From assembly GCF_007558865.1 (NCBI RefSeq), contig NZ_VLPK01000003.1:434001-498000 (forward strand): DNA of 64,000 bases, written 5' to 3'. The position numbers and the translations under genes were made by a program. This DNA is from Mucilaginibacter corticis (GTDB taxonomy: Bacteria > Bacteroidota > Bacteroidia > Sphingobacteriales > Sphingobacteriaceae). The notes beneath the pieces are model-generated. The model searched no databases. It was given only the letters and a program-made list of their open reading frames with translations, and was not told the DNA's origin. Shown one piece after another: positions 44,518 through 53,024 of the stretch; within the stretch, counting starts at the first letter, position 1; each line of letters starts with the position of its first letter.

Positions 44518-45735
44518 TTAACTGATCTTCACTAACCAATCTTTATTCATTAGCCGTTCGTATTGCTGATCAATCTTTGAGTTTTGCACTACGAAATCTT
44601 TAAACAACAGTTCGTAAACTATTTTGGCCCAAATGATAATTACCGGCCAGGCTTTCATAGAATAGCGGGCAATGTAGGGTTGCCGTATAAACTTAGGCAC
44701 AGCGTCTGTAAGGCCCAACCCGGTTAGTACCAGCACCAATACCAGTAAGATGATATTTGTGGTGGTATAGGGCTTGTCCTGGATCAGCATCCATATAAAC
44801 ACACCTGTTACAGCAATGATGTAGGTTGGATGCTCGGCGCCTGTGCTGAAAATCACAATAAATATTAATGCCGATGCCAGCACCTGTGCCCGGTACATAA
44901 ACGATTTGTACTGGCTAAAGCGCAATAACGGCAATAAAAACAATATGGCCCCGGCAATGATAAACGGCGGGTTTGGTATATTGATATTACCTGTGATACG
45001 CCTTACTACCCCCATTACGCAAATATCCTGCGGCGAATCAAAATAAGCATTCAAACCAACCTTTCTGTGTAAGTTGGCAAACCATTCGGCATATGAGTTA
45101 AGCACGAACGACGGGCTGCTTATGGCCATTGGTAAGACCAAAAATACTACGAACCATATGGCCGACCATAATATAAACTTACCCTTGTTCCTGGAGAACA
45201 GGAAGAACGTAAGCCCTATTACCGGGTAAAGCTTGATCAAAAATCCTAATACTATGAACAGCGTAGCCCATTGGTCTTTACCCCGCTCTACCAATATAAA
45301 GCTAAGCAATATCATAGCCGTTATGGCCGGGTTAAACTGCATATAAAATACCGAGTTGGCATATTCTATAGCGCAGAGCAGCAATAATTGGTTCTTCTGC
45401 CGGGTGGTAAATGGCAATAAGTGTATGGCTACTAAGATGGCTATCGCGTTAGCCAATTCCCACAATAAAAAGCCCAGGCCATGCGGTAACAAAGCAGATG
45501 GCGCAATTATGGCCGTAAAAGTGGGGCCATAAAAATATTCGTCGCCATACTCGTTCGGGTAAAACCCGTACAGCGTTTTTTCTTCGCGGGCATGATAGTA
45601 TGAGGCGCGGAAGATCTTGTAATTATTATCGATATGCCGCGTGTATTTAAACAGGCAGGTATAAGCCGCTACCGCGATATATAATACCCAAAGCCATTGG
45701 TAGCCGCTTAAATAAAGAACCCGTTTGTTGCTCAT
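44518..45735 (-). CDS. GT87/DUF2029-type polyprenol-linked mannosyltransferase-like membrane protein
   Basis: A 405-aa integral membrane protein with about ten helices. The first periplasmic loop contains Asp/His (RHIDNNYKIFRASYYH) as in GT-C enzymes, and KLYPVIGLTFFLFSRNKGK is the DUF2029/GT87 signature. GT87 enzymes transfer mannose or arabinose from polyprenyl phosphate. Here the acceptor is unknown; there are no glycan-synthesis neighbours. Confidence 0.78.
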   Translation of the reverse strand: MSNKRVLYLSGYQWLWVLYIAVAAYTCLFKYTRHIDNNYKIFRASYYHAREEKTLYGFYPNEYGDEYFYGPTFTAIIAPSALLPHGLGFLLWELANAIAILVAIHLLPFTTRQKNQLLLLCAIEYANSVFYMQFNPAITAMILLSFILVERGKDQWATLFIVLGFLIKLYPVIGLTFFLFSRNKGKFILWSAIWFVVFLVLPMAISSPSFVLNSYAEWFANLHRKVGLNAYFDSPQDICVMGVVRRITGNINIPNPPFIIAGAILFLLPLLRFSQYKSFMYRAQVLASALIFIVIFSTGAEHPTYIIAVTGVFIWMLIQDKPYTTTNIILLVLVLVLTGLGLTDAVPKFIRQPYIARYSMKAWPVIIIWAKIVYELLFKDFVVQNSKIDQQYERLMNKDWLVKIS

Positions 45736-45750
45736 GCCGGCAAATATAAG

Positions 45751-45815
45751 TGGTGAGTGGTGAATAGTGAGTGGTGAGTGATAAAAAGTGAATGGTTAGT
45801 GGTGAATGGTTTGAT
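45751..45815. repeat. Degenerate AGTGGTGAAT short tandem array
   Basis: Six to seven imperfect copies of a 7-10-bp word (GTGAGTGGTGAATAGTGAG, then GTGGTGAGTG and GTTAGTGGTGAATGG) upstream of the GT87 gene. The 178 bp between this gene and the next hold no gene. Confidence 0.6.
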
Positions 45816-45887
45816 GTGTAAAATTAAAAACAATCAACTTATCTTTAATCTTCAATCACCAATCTTTAAAATTAAAGATCGACAGGC

Positions 45888-45917
45888 CTAATCTCTAATT
45901 AACTAATCTCTAATCAC
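45888..45917. repeat. GATTAG-type AT-rich interspersed repeat, copy 3
   Basis: On the minus strand it reads TGATTAGAGATTAGTTAATT followed by AGAGATTAG and begins with the TGA stop of the BaiN-like gene. Confidence 0.62.
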
Positions 45918-47128
45918 AAATTCTGCGCTATCACAAACCCACTGGCCCAGGCCCACTGAAAATTGTAGCCGCCCAGCCAGCCGGTAACATCAACACATTC
46001 GCCGCCAAAAAACAGGCCCGGTACTTTTTTAGCTTCCAGCGATTTTGACGACAGCTCATCTGTAGATACGCCGCCGCGCATTACTTCGGCTTTGTCATAA
46101 CCCTTATCGCCGGCAGGCTTAACCTTAAAATTATGGATCAGGGCATCAATAGCTTCAAAGTCGGTTTTGCTTAATGATGCCAGGTTCTTGTCTACCGGTA
46201 AATAGCCGCTTAAAGCCTCGGCAAATTTGCGGGTATAAATACCCGAGAGGTAATTAAGCAATGTCTTTCTGCCGTTTACTTCGCGTTCTTCCTGTATCAG
46301 TTGTGTGATGTTTTCATTTGGCAGCAAGTCAATATAAATAAACTCCCCCGCTTTCCAGTATGACGAGATCTGTAATATCGCCGGGCCGCTCAAACCCCAG
46401 TGTGTAAACAATATGTTTTCTTCAAAGCTGGCCCTGTCGTTCCACACCCGGCAAAAAATACTATTGCCCGACAGTTGCTCATACCATTGCTGGTCTTTAC
46501 CCGTAATGGTGAGCGGCACCAGCGCCGGGGCGGTATCAATAATTTTCAGGCCGAACTTACGGGCTACGCGCAGTCCGAAATCTGTAGCGCCCATTTTTTG
46601 TATGGGCAAGCCGCCGGCAGCTATAACAACCTTTCCTGCTGATAAACGTGTCTCGCGCCCATGCTTCTCATACACAACTTCAAAACCTCCGTTGCTTTGT
46701 TCAACGCTTTTAACATCGGCTTCGCAGCGGATCTCCTGGCCCAGGTCATGACACAGGTTTGTAAAAACCTGGACAATATCTTTAGCTTTATCACTCACCG
46801 GGAACAATTGGCCCAGCGTTTTTTCTTTACCTGTAATGCCATAAGTTTCAAAAAAACTAATGGTATCATCCACCGTCCACTGCGCAAAGGCCGACTTGCT
46901 AAAGTGTTCATTTTGTGAGATAAACTGCTTGGGCGAAGCGTACAGATTGGTATAATTACACCGCCCGCCGCCACTGATCAGGATCTTGGCACCTACTTTA
47001 TCGTTCTTCTCCAGGATCAGTGTACGCTTGCCTAAAAAACCTACCTGTACGGCACACATCAATCCACAGGCACCGCCGCCAATAATTATAGCATCAAAAT
47101 CTGTTTGTTTTATTAAATTTGCCGGCAT
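45914..47128 (-). CDS. BaiN/HI0933-family FAD-dependent oxidoreductase
   Basis: A 404-aa flavoprotein. FAD-binding motif IIIGGGACGLMCAVQ at residues about 12-26, then GAKILISGGGRCNYTN and the C-terminal GLFFGGECVDVTGWLGGYNF, both hallmarks of the HI0933/YhiN group. Members reduce bile-acid or other enoyl substrates; the reaction here is unknown. I place the start at the ATG at 47128, which shares the four bases CATG with the nuoA start on the other strand; the longer frame to 47239 would run far into nuoA. Confidence 0.85.
   Translation of the reverse strand: MPANLIKQTDFDAIIIGGGACGLMCAVQVGFLGKRTLILEKNDKVGAKILISGGGRCNYTNLYASPKQFISQNEHFSKSAFAQWTVDDTISFFETYGITGKEKTLGQLFPVSDKAKDIVQVFTNLCHDLGQEIRCEADVKSVEQSNGGFEVVYEKHGRETRLSAGKVVIAAGGLPIQKMGATDFGLRVARKFGLKIIDTAPALVPLTITGKDQQWYEQLSGNSIFCRVWNDRASFEENILFTHWGLSGPAILQISSYWKAGEFIYIDLLPNENITQLIQEEREVNGRKTLLNYLSGIYTRKFAEALSGYLPVDKNLASLSKTDFEAIDALIHNFKVKPAGDKGYDKAEVMRGGVSTDELSSKSLEAKKVPGLFFGGECVDVTGWLGGYNFQWAWASGFVIAQNL
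47114..47121 (+). promoter_or_regulatory. -7 box of nuoA, leaderless configuration
   Basis: TAAATTTG, a perfect match, lies 5 nt before the nuoA ATG at 47127. It is inside the first codons of the divergent BaiN-like gene. No clear -33. Confidence 0.52.
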
Positions 47129-47735
47129 GGTTGAAGTTTCGCAAATATCAGAATTTGGAAAGATACTTATCTTTTTAATAACAGGAATTATTGCTGTCGG
47201 CCTGATGTTTTTTTTGAACCGATTGATCGCGCCCAGCAACCCAACTACCGAAAAGCTGACATCATACGAATGCGGTGAAGAACCGATAGGTAATGCCTGG
47301 CTCCCTTTTAACTCGCGCTTTTACGTAATAGCACTGATATTTTTATTGTTTGATGTAGAGATGGTATTCATCTTTCCGTGGGCGACGGTGTTTGGCAGTC
47401 ATGAGATCATAACCGCCGACGCGCGCTGGGGCTGGTTCTCGTTAGCAGAAATGTTTATTTTCCTGGGGATATTGATACTGGGCCTGGTTTACGTTTGGTG
47501 CAAAGGCGACCTGGATTGGATAAAACCCAAACCGGCTGTACCAACCACCAACGCAAATATCCCGGCATCATTATATGATCAGTTAAACATTGAACAGGGT
47601 ACATTTAAAGTAAGGCCCTTTGCTGCAGAACCTGCTTTAGCAACAACGACAGCGCCCGTAGCAGCAACTACAGAACCTGCGCCTGTACGCAAGCCTATGT
47701 TTAAACCCACCTTTAAAAAACCGGCAGATGAGTAA
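47127..47735 (+). CDS. nuoA: NADH-quinone oxidoreductase subunit A with extended C-terminus
   Basis: A 202-aa complex I membrane subunit with three helices (about 11-30, 74-95 and 103-125), the conserved [12 protein letters not shown] loop and [15 protein letters not shown]. NuoA is part of the proton-pumping arm near the quinone site. Usual length is about 120-140 residues; here some 65 extra residues rich in Ala, Pro and Thr follow the third helix ([14 protein letters not shown], then [12 protein letters not shown]). Overlaps nuoB by 8 bp. The frame extends upstream but the ATG at 47127 fits the family and the -7 box. Confidence 0.92.
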   Translation: MVEVSQISEFGKILIFLITGIIAVGLMFFLNRLIAPSNPTTEKLTSYECGEEPIGNAWLPFNSRFYVIALIFLLFDVEMVFIFPWATVFGSHEIITADARWGWFSLAEMFIFLGILILGLVYVWCKGDLDWIKPKPAVPTTNANIPASLYDQLNIEQGTFKVRPFAAEPALATTTAPVAATTEPAPVRKPMFKPTFKKPADE

Positions 47736-48210
47736 CGATATCAACAGCGAAGGCGGCGGCGTAGTTGTCACCAAATTAAATGACCTGCTAAACTGGTCAA
47801 GATTGTCATCGCTCTGGCCAATGGGCTTTGGCATTGCCTGCTGCGCGATAGAAATGATGGGATCATACGCGTCTACCTACGATATGGACAGGCTGGGTGT
47901 TTTCCCGCGGCCATCAGCCCGGCAGTCGGACGTGATCATTATTGCCGGAACGGTAACCTTTAAAATGGCCGAACGCATTAAACGCCTTTACGAACAAATG
48001 CCCGAGCCAAAATATGTCATCTCCATGGGTTCATGTTCTAATTGCGGCGGCCCGTATTGGCAGCATGGCTACCACGTGGTTAAGGGTGTTGACCGTGTTA
48101 TCCCGGTTGATGTATATGTACAAGGCTGCCCGCCGCGCCCCGAGGCATTGATAGGCGCCATTATTGAACTGCAGAAAAAAATAGAAGGCGAAAGTTTGGT
48201 AAAAAGCTAA
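47728..48210 (+). CDS. nuoB: NADH-quinone oxidoreductase subunit B
   Basis: A 160-aa subunit carrying cluster N2: tandem cysteines in [10 protein letters not shown], plus [10 protein letters not shown] and [10 protein letters not shown]. It passes electrons to quinone at the interface with NuoD. It overlaps nuoA, and a GNAT gene follows 4 bp later instead of nuoC. Confidence 0.96.
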   Translation: MSNDINSEGGGVVVTKLNDLLNWSRLSSLWPMGFGIACCAIEMMGSYASTYDMDRLGVFPRPSARQSDVIIIAGTVTFKMAERIKRLYEQMPEPKYVISMGSCSNCGGPYWQHGYHVVKGVDRVIPVDVYVQGCPPRPEALIGAIIELQKKIEGESLVKS

Positions 48211-48214
48211 TGTC

Positions 48215-48766
48215 ATGGACAAGGCTACAGGATTTAGCAAACTCTTTACCGAACGGCTTGCCTTGCGAAAATTAAAAGCCGAAGATGCCGATGCCTTATT
48301 TGCACTAAGAACCAATAGCGACGTTAATCAATATCTCGACCGACCCGAAACTACCGGTATCAGCCAGGTTCTTGATTTCATTAAAAAGATCCAGACCAGT
48401 GTTGATAGCGGCCAATCTTTCTATTGGGCAATTACATTTCCGGCTGATGATAAACTGATAGGTACCATCTGTCTCTATAATTTAAGCGAAGATCATATAG
48501 AGGCTGAAATAGGCTATGAGCTATACCCGGATTTCCAGGGAAAAGGATTAATGCAGGAAGCCATGGCAAAAGTTATCGGGTTTGGCTTTAATAATCTCGG
48601 GGTTAAAACAATTACGGCTTTGCCCCATGAAAAAAATGAACGTTCAATAATGCTATTGAAGAAAAACCATTTCGAAATTGATAACGCTCTTATGGATAAA
48701 AACAAAAACAACGAGGAGTTTGATAATTTGCTTTGCTATTCGCTTTTTAAAAATGTGAGCAAATAA
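48215..48766 (+). CDS. GNAT-family N-acetyltransferase, RimJ/RimL-like
   Basis: A 183-aa acetyltransferase: LFTERLALRKLKAEDADALF opening, IEAEIGYELYPDFQGKGLMQ (acetyl-CoA loop), and KTITALPHEKNERSIMLLKK. Probably acetylates a protein N-terminus or small amine; target unknown. Only 4 bp after nuoB, so likely co-transcribed with complex I genes. Confidence 0.88.
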   Translation: MDKATGFSKLFTERLALRKLKAEDADALFALRTNSDVNQYLDRPETTGISQVLDFIKKIQTSVDSGQSFYWAITFPADDKLIGTICLYNLSEDHIEAEIGYELYPDFQGKGLMQEAMAKVIGFGFNNLGVKTITALPHEKNERSIMLLKKNHFEIDNALMDKNKNNEEFDNLLCYSLFKNVSK

Positions 48767-48790
48767 TATCGGCGCTTAATAAATTCAATC

Positions 48791-49255
48791 ATGTCAAAAT
48801 CTAACGATAACAAAATAAAAACACTACTTACCATCCTTTGGTTAAGCCTTTTAACCGGTACATTGGATGGCATTGCAGCCATATTACTTAATTTAAGTTT
48901 GGGTCCTGAAACTATCTTTAGATATATAGCCAGCGGCATGTTTGGCCGTGCCGCTTTTGAAGGCGGTACCGAAATGATAGTTTCGGGCGTAATATTTCAT
49001 TATTTGATCGCTATTTTATTCACAACGGTATTTTACAGGCTATACCCGCTGTTTAACACGGTATTTAAAAATAAATACATCGTAGCCATCGTATTCGGGG
49101 CATTAGCGTGGGTAATTATGAATATTGCAGTGATCCCTTTAAGCAAAATAGGCCCCCACCCTATTAAGATACAAGACGTTATAACCGGGCTGTTCGCGTT
49201 GATATTATGTTTGGGATTGCCGATTGCTACGGTGGCGGATAAACAGGAAAATTAA
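48791..49255 (+). CDS. Four-helix membrane protein of unknown function
   Basis: A 154-aa protein with hydrophobic segments at about 12-32, 64-84, 95-115 and 127-146. The GTLDGIAAILL and GALAWVIMN segments suggest a conserved small membrane family (DUF1440/YagU-like is one possibility), but I cannot confirm this. Same strand as nuoB and GNAT. Confidence 0.6.
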   Translation: MSKSNDNKIKTLLTILWLSLLTGTLDGIAAILLNLSLGPETIFRYIASGMFGRAAFEGGTEMIVSGVIFHYLIAILFTTVFYRLYPLFNTVFKNKYIVAIVFGALAWVIMNIAVIPLSKIGPHPIKIQDVITGLFALILCLGLPIATVADKQEN

Positions 49256-49264
49256 ATATTTTAA

Positions 49265-49292
49265 TGGCGATGGGTTTAAAACCCATCGCTAT
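49265..49292. repeat. AGCGATGGGTTTTAAA palindrome, copy 2
   Basis: TGGCGATGGGTTTAAAACCC then ATCGCTAT, almost the same as the palindrome at 30393-30421, between the membrane-protein gene and purK. Confidence 0.65.
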
Positions 49293-49367
49293 GGTGTGCA
49301 CACCTCTCCACAAAACCAAAATTCCTCATCAATTTTTGAAAGATTTAGGGTAAACTTGCAGTTGAAA

Positions 49368-50510
49368 ATGAAAGCATTTTACGGAGATCTTAAACTTGGA
49401 ATTTTAGGCGGCGGTCAGCTTGGCCGTATGCTGATACAGCAAGCCATTAATTATAACGTAACCGTTAAAGTACTCGACCCTGATCGCGAGGCACCCTGCC
49501 GTAAACTATGCGACGAATTTACAGTTGGCTCGTTAGGCGATTATGAAACCGTGTATAAATTTGGCAAAAAGGTCGACCTGCTTACTATCGAGATAGAAAA
49601 GGTAAATGTAGACGCGCTGGAGCAATTGGAGAAAGAAGGTGTGTTGGTATACCCCCAGCCAAGAATTATCCGTCTGATACAGGATAAGGGCCTGCAAAAA
49701 CAATTTTTTAAAGAGAACAACATACCCACTGCCGAGTTTAAGGTGATCTCGTCCATTGCGGACCTGAAACAGCAAACCGATATCCCTTATCCTTACATTC
49801 AAAAACTAAGACGCGATGGTTATGACGGTCGCGGCGTATATAAGGTGTCTGACGAAACTTACCTGGCTAACGCTTTTAAAGAACCCAGCCTTGTAGAGTG
49901 CTTAATTGATTTTGAAAAAGAAATAGCAGTTATTGTGGCCCGTAACGAAAGCGGCGAGGTGAGTACTTTCCCATTGGTTGAGATGGAGTTTAACTCGGAA
50001 GTTAACCTGGTGGAGTTCCTGATATCGCCGTCTACCCTTTCGTTCGAGATCCAGCAGGAAGCCGAGCGCATCGCCAAGAAAATAGCCGAAGATCTAAAGA
50101 TCGTTGGCTTATTGGCTGTCGAAATGTTTTTAACAAAAGACGGGCAGATCCTGGTGAACGAACTTGCCCCGCGCCCGCATAACAGCGGACACCAAAGTAT
50201 TGAGGGCAATGTTGTATCACAATTTGAGCAGCATTTAAGGGCGATTTTTGACCAGCCCATGGGCGATACCGCCTGCTTAGGCAACGCGGTGATGATAAAC
50301 GTATTAGGCGAACCCGGTTTTGAAGGCCCAGCCGTTTACCAGGGGATCGAAAAGATCTTAAAATGTCCCGGAGTATATGTGCATTTATATGGCAAGGCAT
50401 TAACCAAACCGTTCCGCAAAATGGGCCATGTTACCGTGGTAGATAATGACCGCGAGAAAGCGATAGAAAAAGCCCGCTTTGTGCAGAAAACGCTTAAGGT
50501 AGTTGCCTGA
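49368..50510 (+). CDS. purK: 5-(carboxyamino)imidazole ribonucleotide synthase
   Basis: A 380-aa ATP-grasp enzyme converting AIR, bicarbonate and ATP to N5-CAIR in purine synthesis. Motifs: LGILGGGQLGRMLIQQA at the N-terminus, YPYIQKLRRDGYDGRG at the ATP-binding loop and VNELAPRPHNSGHQSIE at the C-terminal part. I start at the ATG at 49368; the upstream extension is not family-like and crosses the palindrome. Works with PurE encoded at 51208. Confidence 0.95.
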   Translation: MKAFYGDLKLGILGGGQLGRMLIQQAINYNVTVKVLDPDREAPCRKLCDEFTVGSLGDYETVYKFGKKVDLLTIEIEKVNVDALEQLEKEGVLVYPQPRIIRLIQDKGLQKQFFKENNIPTAEFKVISSIADLKQQTDIPYPYIQKLRRDGYDGRGVYKVSDETYLANAFKEPSLVECLIDFEKEIAVIVARNESGEVSTFPLVEMEFNSEVNLVEFLISPSTLSFEIQQEAERIAKKIAEDLKIVGLLAVEMFLTKDGQILVNELAPRPHNSGHQSIEGNVVSQFEQHLRAIFDQPMGDTACLGNAVMINVLGEPGFEGPAVYQGIEKILKCPGVYVHLYGKALTKPFRKMGHVTVVDNDREKAIEKARFVQKTLKVVA

Positions 50511-50521
50511 TCAACTTACGA

Positions 50522-51163
50522 ATGAGAAAAATAGTTTCTTTCTTAGTTTTATTCCTTTTGTCGATACCTGCTTTCTGCCAGTTAATTTATACACAAAATC
50601 TTAAGCAGATAGCGCAAATTAATTTCCCGGGGCAACCTGTTGTTAAGGAATTGCCTAACGGGATAACCATGTACTATCTTAAAGTAAATAGTGAGATCTA
50701 TTTTGCACAGGTTGCTTCTTATAAAAAAACGTTAAGCCAGCTTTTCACCAACAATGTAAATCAAAAAATATATGACACTTACATCCATGGTAATGTAAAT
50801 ACAGCAAAAGGCAAACTTTTATATAAGAAAAAAATCTCGATAGCTAATCTTGACGCGGTAGCATACACTTACACTTCTAAATTGCCTAAAAAAGAGCTTT
50901 ACGCTTACAGTCGTTTAGTTTTTTTAAATGATAAACTGCTTAATATTTCGCTGCTGTCAAGAGACTCTTTGCCGGACAACGATACCACGCTAAACGCATA
51001 TTTTAATTCGTTAAAAATTAACATACCTGCTAATAAAATTGTTACTGATAATGGCCCTGAACTGTTAAGCCGTTTTGGTTATGTTATTGGTATAGCGGCA
51101 ATCTTATTGGCAGGAGTAATACTGGTTTACAAAAGATCACTTCAAAGAAAAAATCTCAGTTAG
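50522..51163 (+). CDS. Exported protein with C-terminal membrane anchor
   Basis: A 213-aa protein with a signal peptide (IVSFLVLFLLSIPAFCQ), a beta-rich body (AQINFPGQPVVKELPNGITM) and a C-terminal helix (GYVIGIAAILLAGVILVY) followed by KRSLQRKN, so probably a periplasmic domain held in the inner membrane. 11 bp after purK and 44 bp before purE. No known family. Confidence 0.68.
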   Translation: MRKIVSFLVLFLLSIPAFCQLIYTQNLKQIAQINFPGQPVVKELPNGITMYYLKVNSEIYFAQVASYKKTLSQLFTNNVNQKIYDTYIHGNVNTAKGKLLYKKKISIANLDAVAYTYTSKLPKKELYAYSRLVFLNDKLLNISLLSRDSLPDNDTTLNAYFNSLKINIPANKIVTDNGPELLSRFGYVIGIAAILLAGVILVYKRSLQRKNLS

Positions 51164-51207
51164 GATGGGTTTTAGCTTAAAGTGTATTATCTTCAATTAT
51201 TAAAAAT

Positions 51208-51708
51208 ATGAATTCTCCAAAAATAGGTATAATCATGGGCAGCAAATCGGATCTTCCGGTTATGCAGGATGCCGCTGATGTTTTAACAGAACTGGGTGTT
51301 GAGTACGAAATAACTGTAGTATCGGCACACCGCACGCCCGACCGTATGTTCACTTACGCCCGCGAGGCCGCAGGCCGTGGCATCAAGGTAATTATTGCCG
51401 GTGCCGGTGGTGCCGCGCATTTACCGGGTATGGTGGCCTCATTAACGCATTTACCTGTTATTGGCGTGCCAGTTAAGTCAAGCAACTCTATTGATGGCTG
51501 GGATTCTATCCTGTCTATCCTGCAAATGCCAAATGGTATCCCTGTTGCCACGGTAGCTTTAAATGCCGCTAAAAACGCGGGCATCCTTGCCGCGCAGATC
51601 ATATCAACCGCCGACGAAACGATAGTTAAAAACCTGATCGTGTTTAAAGAAAACCTAAAGAAAAAGGTTGAGGAATCGGCAGAAGAGATGTTAAAAGATC
51701 TTAAATAA
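51208..51708 (+). CDS. purE: N5-carboxyaminoimidazole ribonucleotide mutase
   Basis: A 166-aa class I Pur[21 protein letters not shown], then [11 protein letters not shown] (catalytic His in SAHRTP) and [15 protein letters not shown]. It rearranges N5-CAIR to CAIR, using the product of purK. A 39-residue C-terminal helix completes the octamer fold. Confidence 0.95.
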   Translation: MNSPKIGIIMGSKSDLPVMQDAADVLTELGVEYEITVVSAHRTPDRMFTYAREAAGRGIKVIIAGAGGAAHLPGMVASLTHLPVIGVPVKSSNSIDGWDSILSILQMPNGIPVATVALNAAKNAGILAAQIISTADETIVKNLIVFKENLKKKVEESAEEMLKDLK

Positions 51709-51715
51709 TAGAAGG

Positions 51716-51860
51716 TGTCATTTCGATAGAGCAATGCGGGGAGATTGCGGGAAGCTGCGAAAGAGAAATCTTCTACAATATACAAGGCGGAAATGCACGG
51801 TGTAGAAGATTTCTCCTCACACCAAAGCGCTATACCCTTCACCGTTCGTTCGAAATGACA
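51716..51860. repeat. Palindromic interspersed repeat, TGTCATTTCGA family, copy 3
   Basis: The outer arms TGTCATTTCGA and TCGAAATGACA are perfect; the inner arms AGAAATCTTCTACA and TGTAGAAGATTTCT too. At 145 bp it is the longest copy, with extra sequence between outer and inner arms. Between convergent purE and a lipoprotein gene. Confidence 0.78.
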
Positions 51861-51891
51861 CTGCGGTTTCCTTATCCCGAAATTACGTTAT

Positions 51892-52308
51892 TTAATCAAA
51901 CGCCACCGTATCCACCCCAGACACCTTATTCACATGGCAATTACATCCGCCGGATAATTTCAGGGTAACGGTTTTGGTTTGATTGGTTGAAGGATCAGTT
52001 GCTGATACCAGCACGTCATCGCCCTCGGTTGATAGTTGTGATTTGGCACTGTCGTCAGCAACTAAATAATAGCCATAAGCCAAGTCTATGATTGTTGAAC
52101 CAGGGTCGATAATTTTTAAATGCGTACGCAGATTAGTAACACTGTAATTTTGCACAGTAATAGCATTCCCATTTTTATCGGTAAATTTTATGTTGATGAT
52201 GGCAAATATGTCGGTACATACCTGTGTGCCGCAGCCGGCCTTTTGTTGGTTTTTATGGCACCCCAAACAACTGCCAATAAATAGCAGGATCAAAAGTTTT
52301 TTAAGCAT
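51892..52308 (-). CDS. Lipoprotein of unknown function
   Basis: A 138-aa lipoprotein. The lipobox is GSCLGC with cysteine at residue 17, preceded by KKLLILLFI. Four further cysteines (CGTQVC and CNCH near the end) may form disulphides. No family recognised. Confidence 0.7.
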   Translation of the reverse strand: MLKKLLILLFIGSCLGCHKNQQKAGCGTQVCTDIFAIINIKFTDKNGNAITVQNYSVTNLRTHLKIIDPGSTIIDLAYGYYLVADDSAKSQLSTEGDDVLVSATDPSTNQTKTVTLKLSGGCNCHVNKVSGVDTVAFD

Positions 52309-52312
52309 AACA

Positions 52313-52346
52313 ACTAATCTCTAACCTCTAATTAACTAATCTCTTA
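52313..52346. repeat. GATTAG-type AT-rich interspersed repeat, copy 4
   Basis: On the minus strand it starts TAAGAGATTAGTTAATTAGA, then GGTTAGAGATTAG, with the TAA stop of the YqgE-like gene at its first bases. Confidence 0.62.
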
Positions 52347-52907
52347 ATTCAACTGCGGATTCTCGGGGAAATTAGCAATGTGCGCGTACCTGCTGCCCAG
52401 GCTAATAACCACTTCTTTCCACATATTTTGTTCTGAAACGTTAAATATGGTATCGGCGCTACACTTCTCGGCAACTATCCAGCTATTTTCTTTTAATTCT
52501 TCATCAAGTTGGGCGGGTGTCCAGCCGGAATAGCCCATAAAAAGCTTTATTTCTGATTGGTTTAACCGGTAACCGGCTATCTGTTCTTTAACAGATTCAA
52601 AATCGCCGCCCCAATATATTCCGGGGCAGATCTCAATGCCGCCCTCTATTTTCTCGGGCACGCAGTGAATAAAATGCAACGTATTGGCTGCTACCGGCCC
52701 GCCTACGTAAACTGGCAGTTCTGAATATGCAGTATCGGGCAAAACATCGCCCAATAAATAGTCGCTTTGGTGGTTAAGAATAAAGCCCATGGCCCCGCTG
52801 TCGGCATATTCTGTTAACAGGATAACCGATCTTTTAAAATTCGGATCCGTCATAAAGGGTTCCGAAATTAACAAGCGGCCTGCCGCAGCTGTGATAGAAT
52901 TTAACAT
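52344..52907 (-). CDS. YqgE/AlgH family protein
   Basis: A 187-aa protein of the UPF0301 family: LLISEPFMTDPNFKRSVILL, then GAMGFILNHQSD and FMGYSGWTPAQLDEELKENSW. No catalytic activity is known; AlgH affects alginate regulation in Pseudomonas. Divergent from pdxH. Confidence 0.9.
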   Translation of the reverse strand: MLNSITAAAGRLLISEPFMTDPNFKRSVILLTEYADSGAMGFILNHQSDYLLGDVLPDTAYSELPVYVGGPVAANTLHFIHCVPEKIEGGIEICPGIYWGGDFESVKEQIAGYRLNQSEIKLFMGYSGWTPAQLDEELKENSWIVAEKCSADTIFNVSEQNMWKEVVISLGSRYAHIANFPENPQLN

Positions 52908-53011
52908 AAACGTAGTTTATAATATAGATTGGTTTAACAATGTAACGTAAAATATGTTCAAACCGTTACCATTGAAATACAATTATAACTATTTACGGTA
53001 TATTTAATTTG

Positions 53012-53019
53012 TAAGTTTG
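53012..53019 (+). promoter_or_regulatory. -7 box of pdxH, leaderless configuration
   Basis: TAAGTTTG, a perfect match to TAnnTTTG, ends 5 nt before the ATG at 53025. A -33 TTG at the normal spacing was not found. Confidence 0.52.
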
Positions 53020-53024
53020 CACAA

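Noticed and set aside
46986-47126. Longer nuoA frame with 47 extra codons
   Set aside because: The extension is the antisense of the oxidoreductase N-terminus and is not family-like; the ATG at 47127 fits the -7 box and the family.
47129-47239. Longer start for the BaiN-like oxidoreductase
   Set aside because: It runs antisense into nuoA and adds sequence unlike the family; the FAD motif sits correctly after the ATG at 47128.
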